Assembly (NCBI GenBank): GCA_021292105.1
Contig: CM037875.1
Coordinates: 1,640,956 to 1,704,955, forward strand
Direction of reading: 5' to 3'
Origin: Anadara kagoshimensis
Taxonomy: Eukaryota > Mollusca > Bivalvia > Arcoida > Arcidae
DNA: 64,000 nt
Shown here: positions 36,101-44,119 of the stretch, piece by piece
Numbering within the stretch: position 1 is the stretch's first letter
How the letters are laid out: each line of letters begins with the position of its first letter
Position numbers and translations under genes: made by a program
The notes under the pieces: generated by a model
The model's database searches: none
Seen by the model: the letters and a program-made list of their open reading frames with translations, nothing else
What the model was told of the DNA's origin: nothing

Positions 36101-36650
36101 AAAAAATTACCAGTAATGTTACAAAACTCCAATATTTGCCCCACATATGACCCAGTAAGAGGACTGTATGGATAATTTAGAATATGACAAATTCTGTGAA
36201 AGATCATATCAATATGACACCATTGCTAAGTGGCATGAATCTTGACTGTAGAGTAAAACACTCCTACTCTTCTAAGTTTCATTCCCAGACTCCAAGAGAT
36301 TTTGTGGAAGGTGGGGTACTCTTCACTACCTTTTATTATCCCCCAGCAAAATGAGGGGTACATATAATGTTCACTCCATTTCTTCCTGTAACATTTTGTC
36401 TGCCATTTTTCTCCAAAACTGTTCAACAGATCTTTACAAAACTTCACATGAACAATCTTTGTGTGGAGTTGATGTGCCATTGGTTATTCATATTTTGATT
36501 ATGTAGATGGTTTGGGATTTCCCAGGTGGGGTTCATTTGGGGGATACTTCTGAAATGACATCTCATTTTAGCTATAACTTATGTTTTTTTTTTTTTTAGG
36601 AAAGAGAAATTGCAGCAAAACGAAGTAATTTTATGACGGCTGATAGATGA
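23888..36650 (+). CDS. DHX35: DHX35-type DEAH-box RNA helicase, last three exons (3' end of gene)
   Basis: Spliced CDS with exons 23888-24041, 35831-35942 and 36600-36650; stop TGA at 36648-36650. The joined frame gives about 105 residues. Motifs CITAGFFANAARLHYTGVYR, IRDEHTLYIHPTSVL and ELAPHFYNFGTEREIAAKR match the conserved end of the C-terminal OB-fold region of DEAH/DEAH-like helicases, closest in my judgement to DHX35. In humans DHX35 is a nuclear protein linked to the catalytic spliceosome. Phases agree: exon 1 enters in phase 1, TG|G makes Trp across intron 1, and intron 2 is phase 0. The helicase core (P-loop, DEAH box, roughly the first 580 residues) is not in the window. The gene converges on the dynein gene. 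No AATAAA lies close after the stop; the first I see on + is at 38070-38075, so the 3' UTR end is unknown. Confidence 0.88.
24076..25330 (+). mobile_element. tRNA-derived SINE, 5' truncated and interrupted
   Basis: Starts at the B-box (gtcgtgggtttgaaccctgg) and carries the body (ttctttcgccaagcactcag). At 24283-25224 it is split by a hAT-like element, then resumes (aatttctgccacttcatcta) to its tail near 25,330. Lies 35 bp after a DHX35 donor. Confidence 0.8.
24283..25224. mobile_element. hAT-like non-autonomous DNA transposon (942 bp)
   Basis: Ends TAGAGATGGGTATTATC and, inverted, TAGAGATGTCCAGTATTATC. Flanks ACTATAAG (24275-24282) and ACTACAAA (25225-25232) agree at 6 of 8 bases, fitting an old 8-bp target duplication as in hAT elements. 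No transposase ORF. The internal sequence is AT-rich. Confidence 0.72.
25436..25777 (-). mobile_element. tRNA-derived SINE
   Basis: Minus-strand copy with the tcaagaatatttcacttata core and the head ending actgagctactgcagtggtc. Flanked by TAGCTAAGTAGGAG at 25422-25435 and 25778-25791 (14 bp, perfect). Confidence 0.9.
25860..25960. repeat. Dispersed repeat, actttgctttgg.attgtgatttta
   Basis: tttttactttgcttttggta ttgtgattttaacatggact ggtatgttt recurs at 33300-33350 and 38520-38570, and inverted at 30035-30095 and 51470-51550. Five copies in 64 kb; class unknown. Confidence 0.65.
25990..27252. repeat. 32-bp minisatellite, about 39 units
   Basis: Unit gggcttggtatgtagggacc aaacaggagttt, with 32- and 33-bp forms and variants cttcg/cttgg/tttgg and acatgag/acaggag. 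A rarer variant (cttagtatgaaggg) recurs at about 26769 and 27058, so a ~290-bp block of nine units was copied. A unit has no stop on the - strand in any frame, which creates long false ORFs. Confidence 0.95.
27711..27891. mobile_element. MITE, TACAGTC(A/C)AACCTG family, copy 1
   Basis: Left tacagtccaacctgcc, right ccagtctgactgta. Interior cccaattgttctttattcat attatttgaacctgtatata shared with 45998-46162 and 56002-56164. Ends with TA, as for Tc1/mariner-derived MITEs. Confidence 0.8.
27935..27961. repeat. (AT)n microsatellite
   Basis: About 27 bp of perfect AT repeats in the DHX35 intron. Confidence 0.95.
28225..29540. repeat. Degenerate ACTC/CTTGCTAACT array
   Basis: About 1.3 kb made of ACTC tetranucleotides interspersed with ttgctaact and agttgctaact. 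The composite 20-30-bp motif repeats irregularly and degrades towards 29,540 into CT-rich sequence. Strong strand asymmetry: almost no G on +. Confidence 0.93.
29930..31190. repeat. Second SINE-like copy, split around the Penelope-like remnant
   Basis: tgcatcagcaatttttcagc at 29,963 and, after the remnant, gtggtccatcttgtaaaagc and three near-identical gtatgtcacagacaagcat/c accactccc units at 30,912-31,010, then a gccagggtttgaactttgaa B-box-like end. The order suggests that the Penelope-like piece interrupted the SINE-like repeat. Confidence 0.5.
30171..30760 (-). pseudogene. Penelope-like element reverse transcriptase remnant
   Basis: 30752-30426 encodes STYRYIDDVLSLNNPKFGDY, ELEINDTTDSPNSASYLDLY and KLYEKHDDFNFSIVNFPFLC. 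The YIDDVLSLNN catalytic motif and KxDDFNFxIVNFPFL are typical of Penelope-like elements. After a break, 30419 down continues with SKLLANKLLTQGYCKPKLIK, the following conserved block, then frame shifts. Inactive. Confidence 0.8.
31335..31790. repeat. Tandem duplication of a ~300-bp spaced segment
   Basis: cccctattgaggccactcaa agtggttgg ... ggagctaaattgtctgtcag ttgttat occurs at 31340-31470 and 31647-31785. Confidence 0.75.
33155..33195. repeat. (ATTT)n microsatellite
   Basis: About ten perfect ATTT units. Confidence 0.95.
33570..33757. repeat. Inverted, diverged copy of the CGCCGACCACGCCCACA element
   Basis: gatcgccggctacacccaca at the start, then gtgccatttaatgacatcac and ggtaccttgatggcggccag in inverse order to 56861-57055. 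Confidence 0.62.
35160..35635. repeat. Degenerate tandem pair (~235 bp) in DHX35 intron
   Basis: accaaatttgatgtatgagg ... taccctgtaagaaatctaag atggcc and, later, acaaaatttggtatgaaagg ... gaccctgtacaaatccaaga tgacc, each followed by agcaaattat and aggtcaaatgttta. Confidence 0.7.
35831..35942 (+). CDS. DHX35: DHX35 penultimate exon
   Basis: Acceptor taatttttag ends at 35830; donor GTAAGTG starts at 35943. The first G completes Trp, then 37 codons read VVFNEVVQTNKDYMRDITVI and EPDWLCELAPHFYNFGT. This is the conserved VxxNEVxxTxKxYMRDxTxI block that closes the OB-fold domain in DHX8/DHX35-type helicases. The intron before it is 11.8 kb, almost all repeats. Codon choice is more GC-rich than the flanks. 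Confidence 0.9.
35943..36599 (+). other. DHX35 last intron
   Basis: 657 bp, GTAAGTG to a T-rich acceptor. Its last ~90 bp match the last ~100 bp of the preceding intron (see findings). 36,330-36,480 opens with ATTATCCCCCAGCAAAATGA, resembling a dispersed mollusc repeat. Confidence 0.8.
36600..36650 (+). CDS. DHX35: DHX35 terminal exon and stop
   Basis: After a run of T and acceptor ttttag (AG at 36598-36599), 16 codons EREIAAKRSNFMTADR end at TGA (36648-36650). The basic tail following the PHFY motif fits the short variable C-terminus of this family. The call depends on splice-site reading and frame only. If the previous exon were read through, it would stop within a few codons. Moderate confidence because the tail itself is poorly conserved. 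Confidence 0.72.
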   Translation, partial: EREIAAKRSNFMTADR

Positions 36651-36698
36651 GTTCTATAGGGCACTGTTACATCATTGATAATTTGGTTTCTGTCTTTT

Positions 36699-36855
36699 AC
36701 CTGTCTATAAAAGCCACCTAAGGGAAACAGTATAATGGGCATTTATTGACAGGTGGCCATTATATACAGGTTAAATAACATGAATGAAGAACACTGTGAT
36801 AACAGTTTTACCTTTATAATTGGTGGCCCTTATATAGAGGTGGCTTTTAACTGTA
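36699..36855. mobile_element. MITE, same family, diverged copy after DHX35 stop
   Basis: acctgtctataaaagccacc at the left and ggtggcttttaactgta at the right, with the shared interior inverted relative to the other copies. It starts 49 bp after the DHX35 stop and so probably forms part of its 3' UTR. Confidence 0.6.
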
Positions 36856-37517
36856 AATCCCGGAATTCGCTTTTACATGTATTTTTAAATTCTTAAGACT
36901 TACAAGACACCAGAATTTAATTTTTCAAAATATTTATTATAATATAATTCACTAATATATGCACTAATCATCATCAGATGACACAAAAATAGAGGTATTT
37001 GAATGTTTTGAAATTACATTTTTTGCGAAATTAATTAACTGATGAGACAATTTCCCGATTTGCAGAATTCAGTGGGCATTCCCATTATGACTAATGACTC
37101 GTCATTCTACTTTATTGACCTGTATATAATAATTTTACTGTTTCTGGAACAAACTCTGATGAGTAGGATGACAAATGCATAAAATGAAAGGATGGAACAA
37201 AATTATTATTAAGCTTGGAGTGTTGCACGTTGTTCATTGCTGGTGAGAACAACAGGAAACAGTACAGACATGTCAAAAGTTTAAACACTGAGCTAATGAC
37301 AAAGGAGTCATAGCTCATCTGCCGGGTGGTCCAGATATGGCTTTTTAGTGGTTGAGAAGCTGCAGAAATCTACATAGATAGCAGCTGCTCAGATGTAGCT
37401 AGCAAGGTGACTGAGAGGAGTTGTTGATTGGTTTTTATTGGTTATCTTAGTGATAAACTTTTGACAGGTCTGTACTGTGTCTGGGTCATTTAATGGGATT
37501 TGCTGACTAAAGATGTT

Positions 37518-37934
37518 CAGGGGTCCTACCATTTCTATATTTCCTATAATTTTGACCCTTTCCTATATTTTCCTATATAATTTGAAAAACCTCCTATATT
37601 TCCTATATTTTTGTTACTGGTAGATTCAGGAATTCAGAATAGGGACATTTTTCCCCACATTTAGTACATATTTGAAGCAAGGCTAACAATTATGAATTTC
37701 TAAAGCAGTAAGTGTACATTTCAGTTGCCAATGTTTTATGTTTGTTAGTAAAAGGAGAAAAGGGAATGGCTGAAAGGGAGAAAAGGGGGTCATGGATGTA
37801 TTTTTATGTGTAACCTTTTTTAAAATATTCCTATAATTTTAGTGAAAACTCCTGTATTTCCCTATAAACTGTAATTTTGAGCCCATATTCCTATTTTTCT
37901 ATATTCTTGGACTCCAAAACTGGTAGGACCCCTG
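37518..37934. mobile_element. hAT-like MITE with perfect ends (417 bp)
   Basis: CAGGGGTCCTACCA at 37518 and its exact inverse TGGTAGGACCCCTG ending 37934 (14 bp). The bases GATGTT directly precede and directly follow it, a 6-bp direct repeat. Interior is rich in tcctatatttcctata. No ORF. Confidence 0.78.
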
Positions 37935-39792
37935 GATGTTACAAAATCATACCTTTGTTACTGATACATGTATTATTTGATAAAACTTAATTTCAATTAT
38001 AAAAAGTGTTATCATTGTTGCTAATATCCTTTGATAAAACTTGAACTTCTAAAAATTGTGTAACTTGAAAATAAAGGCTATTAGTATAAAATATGTAATT
38101 TCCATGTGCATGTTATTTTCAGGCAATCTGTGAGTAAAAAATCATGAAATTAATGTGCACAAAATAAAATTGCCAAATAATAATAAAAAAAAACCAGAGA
38201 TCACAGGTGAGTACACATGGATTTGTGCACAACAGCGAAAGGGGAACAGATGATACTTGCATACTACAGTCAAAATTTCATGCCCCGAAATAACTTAAGA
38301 AAATATTCTTGGAAGAACAAAGTTGGCAATTACCACCCTTTTCAAAGATTGGTGAATCTACATAGAAAGTTTGTTTTCATCCACTATCCAGGAACTGACG
38401 TCATCCGTTTAAGTGAAGAATCTTGACTAGAGTAAAAACGATGAAATACTCTATTACTCCACTCCTTTTACTGGCCTTTTTTACCTAGTCATGGAATTTC
38501 ATGTGTTTAACTAAAATTGCAAGTTTTCAAAGTATTTGCTTTGCTTTGGGATTGTGGTTTTAACATCACTGTTTGTTTTAGTACAGACTTCAACATAAAC
38601 AAAAATCAGAAACAAACATTATATCATCCATCATCTCTTATTTACTGTTGCCATGGTAACAACCACACTTGTATACAGACTTTTAAAACTTTTGTGTTGA
38701 TGATTGAAATGCACAAACAGGTACAAATCAGTTATTTTTAACACACTAAAAACCAGAGAAAAGCAGAGAGGAAAAAATCTGTTCTATGCCAAAACTGATT
38801 TAGCAGATGCTGTTTTCTGGATTCATTTCACCATAAACATTTAAAGAAAAACGGAAACACAAATAAATAAAGAATAAAAATTTGTATCCTGTCAATTATT
38901 CAGTGTTATGTCCCCTTACATCCTTTTTAATTTAATTTTCTTCTTTTTTTTCAACATCCAGTTTCTATTTTCTTTTATTACATATAAAAATAAGCAGTAT
39001 GGATATCATAGTTTACACTTTAATAAAAAAAAAAAACTGTCATCTTAAGTAAGTCACTTCATGTTACATTGTTAATGGCTAAACCAATGTTGGGATTATC
39101 AAGCAATGGGACTGGAACTGGTAACTACTGCTGCCTCAGTCAGCTAGCAAGTCACCTTGAGTGTGTGCTAGTACAAGGCAGACATACACATGGTACACAT
39201 AGTCATGGTCACATCAGGGTAGCCTAGTAATATTGCTGATGCGGCTTTAAACAATAATTCACTCACTCACCCTAGTGTAATCTGGATGACACTGGCACCA
39301 CAGTGCAAAAATGGAAATGTGCCCATACAAGTTTAAGGCTTGCTAAAGGTGTTTAATACTGGTATATTCAATTATTAGACCCCCTCCCCTGGTTCCTAGC
39401 TGGAGGGCCTGTAGGTTTGCTCTCCGTTCGTCTCAGAGATTTTGCATAAAAAATACATGTACATGCATTGTCTAGGCAACTTCTCCTATACATTTTTAGC
39501 AATAGCTATTCAATTTTTGCAGGAAGAATCGACAGATACTGAAGGTGTGAATGTTTTTTAATTTTTTAAAAAATTTTCAGGAGTAATGATTGTTTAACAT
39601 TGCCATTTTTAATGAAATTTTGTTTACCAGTTATTTAGACGGGGGATGTATTGCCTACCAATACTGACATGTTTTAACAAGGGCAAGCATCCATAGGCAT
39701 AGCTGATGATGTCTAGATATAGTATGAAACATGTGGCTTTAGGTAAAATAACATTTTATAAATCAAAAAAATTCATTTATATATGGAAGTTT

Positions 39793-40165
39793 ATTTTAGC
39801 CAATCAGCAATGGAGTTGTACTTGGCTAATAGATAAGTGCATTTTATGTGGGTGGCTGGTCAGTTTTGGGGAAGGGCTACACTTAAATGTATTGTAACCA
39901 AGTGACAATGAAGTCGAACAAAGCTCATAGCTAAGTACATTGCAAGTGGGTGTCTGGTCAGTTTTACATAAGGGCTACACTAAAAAGTATTTTAGCCAAT
40001 CAGCAATGAAGTTGTACTTAGCTAATAAGTTAAGTACATTTTATGTGGGCAACTGGTCAGTTTTGGGGAATGGCTTCACTGAATTGTTCTGTAACCAAGT
40101 TACAACAAAATTGAACAGAGCTTATAGTTAAGTGCATTGCAAGTGGGTGACTGGTCAGTTTTACA
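39793..40165. repeat. 98-bp tandem repeat arranged as two 196-bp dimers
   Basis: ttttagccaatcagcaatg occurs at 39793 and 39989; between them the alternate half-unit gtaaccaagtgacaatgaag is found. All halves end in ctggtcagtttt. Confidence 0.78.
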
Positions 40166-43100
40166 GAAAGGCAGATGTCAAAAATATAAGAAACAACATT
40201 CTTTTTGGGTGTATAAATGATACCAAGTGAAAGTCAGGAATAGCAAACAGGAAATGACTCCCGCGTAGACTAGTAATACCAATTGAATACACCCAAATAA
40301 AATGTTATTTCTTATTTACAATCATAAAAAATATTTTTAGCATGATGTAATTTTAAAATTATCACTGCACTTTGTTATCACAAAGTCTAAAGCATGTGCT
40401 GCACTGCACAATTCCACCTAAAACCATACACATTGTGAAAACTATCATAACAAACAATCATGTTAAGTTTGAAATAAATCACAGTAAGCATTTTTAAGAA
40501 ATGATGTGATGTATGGACAACAAACAGACAGATGGACAGAGAGACAGATGACAGCTAGACATGTGTATACCATATTGCTTTCTGTACTTCCTGTCGTAGA
40601 TGGTGTAAAAATATGGCATTGTGGACAAAAAAGCTGCTTAAAAGAAATACTACCAAATTGCATACAAAGGGAAATAACTCCAGATATAATTTACACAAGA
40701 AACAAAAAATTGCAGGTGCACAAGTTCCCATTGAATGATTATTTCAAAATTTCAGGAAATTTGTGAAAGCACAGAAAAGAAACTGCCCAAATTTCAAGAA
40801 AAGGGCAACAACTTTTGCGATATTTTCCATATCATGGTGGAAATTCAGGACCACATACACTTTCTATAGTAGCAAGGCTTGCTGTAAATTTTAAATACAT
40901 CAGGTGAAAAAATGTAAAACAAACATGGACAAAATTGTGTCTGTAGATGGACTTACTTTATTGAGATTTAGTTTCATTAAATGCATAATGCCTTTAGAAT
41001 TATTGAGTGGAATAATGGACTGTTTTACTACAGTCAGATTATTTTGCTTGTATTGAGGTCATTCCTGGGATGTTGGTTTTTGGGATACCTGAAGAAAACT
41101 ACAGATCTGCACCAAGTGAATAGACACACTTAGATTTGCCTGAACTGAATTTGAACAGTCAGTATGAGGGTGTTGGTGTTGTAATGTTGTTAAACATTGC
41201 ATCAGTAATCTTTCAGTTATATGTTACGAGAGCAAGATTATTAAATAATTTCTCAAGACAACTTTTAAGGTGATATCTCATCAGTAATTTCTCAAGACAT
41301 TAAGTATACCACTCTATAGCCTTTCACATTATACTGACAATAGGTGAACCATTGGATACTGTCCTCTTATTACTAACTGTTGGGGAAGGGAATGGTACCA
41401 GTAAGAGCTAGAGGTGCTGTGCTCTATAAGCCAGCTCTTTAGACCATTGAATTTATGAAAAACCTTATTACTTGTTTTACTGTGCTCACAATTGAAAACA
41501 CATGACTCAATAGCTAAATGGTCTGAAGAACATGTTTATTGATCATCTTTGGACACCTATCTTCTCCTAAGTCCAAATCTCACTCCGACAGACCCTAGTG
41601 TGAGAAAGTTTGTCATTTCCTCTTGCTGAAAGTCTTTAGTTTCATTGAGGGACTCTGGTTTCCCCCACAATTTCAGAATATGCTGCCTCAAATAATCTTG
41701 ACGGGTTTAAAGCACCATTATTTCATACCACTCTAGATGTTAATGATATATACATGTATATATATATAATCTGTTGCACATTTTTGAGATTTATCTCCCC
41801 TTTAGCAGCTCTTTGTATGATATACTGATGAACTTGTCCCAAATACATAGAGTAGTTTCCCTTTCTCTGTACAAGGAGAAAAAAATCTTGCACTTCTATT
41901 TTATATGAAGTATTTTCTGAAGTTATGTTTACCAAATAATCCCATACTCAACAAGTCTTAACCGAGATAAATTTGTCTGCACTCTTTTTTCAGAGAATAT
42001 CGCATGCATAGTTTTATTTTCACTCACTTTAGTGGCATTTGTTGGTTCATTAGGGGCGAGATATATAGATCTCAAAACACACTGTTGTGGTTAAACCAGC
42101 AACCCTTGAATCGTGCATCAACAACCTAGGTGACAATCCAATATTGTATTGGGCTGTCCCCAGCTATAGATAAAATAAATCTAAAACAAGTAATAACTGA
42201 TTATTTAAAAGTTTATTTTTCTAACAAAAATGAAATTTTACAACAACTAGCCTAGGAATACTAGTAACATGGCAGATGTAAATTATAATATAAACAGATA
42301 CATTATAAAAAGTAGATGTTTATTGTAGGAAAAAATCCATAAATTATAAAGATCAATTTGTGCTCAGGAAAAAATCCTGACATGACATACATAAAGATAA
42401 AAATTACAAAAAAAATATGATAATCTTTGTTCATTAAAGGAATGAAATTTGAAAAAAAAAATATTAAAGATATTTATCACAGTCTGCAGCAAGGCAAAGG
42501 ACAGGGTTCGTACAGGCCTGGAAAAGTCCTTAAATTTGGAGTCCAAATGTCTGTACGAACCCTGAAAGGATTAATAAATAATCTGTAAATAATAATTACA
42601 TATCCATTTGTACAAAGTGTAACTAGATAAAACATGTATAACTATTTTATGTGATACCTGTTTTAGACTAATTATAATATTTATAAGGTAAATAATGGTA
42701 ATTATGTTGTATTTTTAGGACGGAATGATATGTTGTGTAAAAAGGCATAAAAAAATGAAATACATGTAACTAAAAAGAAAATTTCTATATAACAGATATA
42801 TAGTCTAGATGTGTAAAATTATATTTATACTCAATGACTAAGGCAGAAAAAATAGCATTTATTTACCAGACCAGGCCAATGATAGAGGTTAAACCAGTCC
42901 ATATGGAACAAGGCCAGAATTTACAATATGCCATCATCAATATATACAGTTATTTTTTTTATATCATGATCATGTTTTCTAGATAAATCATGTAAACATT
43001 TAACAATAAAATTACAAAATGTTGAAATAAATTATGGACGGAAAAATAATTATCACATAAACACAATATAAAAATATTAAATATATCCAATTGAATTTCC

Positions 43101-43635
43101 CAATATTTGCCATTTTTAATAAACTAGATAAATCAGTTTATTATCTCCCATTTCTCATACTTTTATAAATTAATGCTTACTGCTGATACATAACATAACA
43201 TTATATCAATAAATACTATGGCAATAAACTGCCTTCATAAATACTCAGTGTCATCACAAAGATCAATTATCTCCCTTTGCAATGAAATATTAAATTGTCT
43301 TCCTTTAAATAAAGTACATCATGATACCCAACAGTTTGAGAAAATACAACATTGGCATTAAAAAAGGCGAGATATCTTTATTCTTTGGTTAAGTTGACAA
43401 AACAAACTTGTCATTGCTACATTTTTCGATTCATCCCTTTCCTGACCACCTGATGGCTGCTGTAATGCCCACTGTTAAACGTTTCCAGTGGTTGTCCAGT
43501 CAAATTGTTGTAAATATTTGTGTTTTTACAGCTTCACTGTAAGTTCTGGATTAATCAGATCCATATGTTGATAAAATTCTCTATATTATTTCAAGTTTCT
43601 ATGACAACTAAAAAGCAAAATGTGTTTGATGAAAA

Positions 43636-43667
43636 TTTATTCTGATATTGTAATAGTCTAATTTATT
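43636..43667 (-). promoter_or_regulatory. Candidate polyadenylation signals of the dynein gene
   Basis: Two AATAAA hexamers on the - strand, at 43667-43662 and 43641-43636, lie 66-97 bases after the stop codon. Either would give a short 3' UTR. Position and motif only. Confidence 0.5.
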
Positions 43668-43732
43668 AATATATTTAGTTCTATGATATACCAATAATAA
43701 TAAGTCTTAATAAGTGTCCCTGGAAATATTGT

Positions 43733-44119
43733 CTACTTAGTGTCGCAGAGTAAGGCGACACCACGGAGTACCCAGTGATCAGGGTTCTGATTGGTCTTCA
43801 AAACAACTGCAGCAATAAATGTAAGATCTGTTCTGCGTGGTTTCTTGTAGATCGGACACGCGTACATACGCTGGTCAAATCCTGTTGTGCTATTTATAGC
43901 ATAAATGTGAATGACTGGCATGGATTCGAATAACACTTTCGGTTTGGGTTCAATCAGTTTACAACCACGCCTGTCCCATCCTGCACCTTCCAGATACAGT
44001 CCGTAAACATACACACCCTCAGCAGGTGGGGACGTTATATCATCCTTCATATAACGTGTCACATCGTTGCTAAGGATAACGGTATCCAAGGCCCAGCCTT
44101 TATGTGCACGGGTCACTTC
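43733..44119 (-). CDS. Dynein heavy chain terminal exon and stop
   Basis: Acceptor tatattacag; 128 codons from [20 protein letters not shown] to [13 protein letters not shown] and a stop at 43733-43735. [15 protein letters not shown] is the GVY(I/V)YGLY motif of the C-terminal domain, and [14 protein letters not shown] precedes the end. The ending LLCDxK is typical of DNAH5/DNAH8. Total C-terminal length is normal. Confidence 0.97.
   Translation of the reverse strand, partial: EVTRAHKGWALDTVILSNDVTRYMKDDITSPPAEGVYVYGLYLEGAGWDRRGCKLIEPKPKVLFESMPVIHIYAINSTTGFDQRMYACPIYKKPRRTDLTFIAAVVLKTNQNPDHWVLRGVALLCDTK

Larger units (their letters stand above)
36651..43635. other. Intergenic region between convergent DHX35 and dynein genes
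   Basis: About 7 kb with no coding evidence. It contains MITEs at 36699-36855 and 37518-37934, a tandem 98-bp repeat at 39793-40165, and dispersed SINE-like pieces near 39,125-39,250 and 41,165-41,400. 42,150-43,630 is very AT-rich and featureless apart from polyadenylation signals. Confidence 0.75.

Noticed and set aside
43733..44116. Terminal dynein exon as an independent small gene starting at a GTG
   Set aside because: The codon is an internal Val. The frame continues upstream through a good acceptor into EVTRAHKGW, joined to the exon at 45649-45801.
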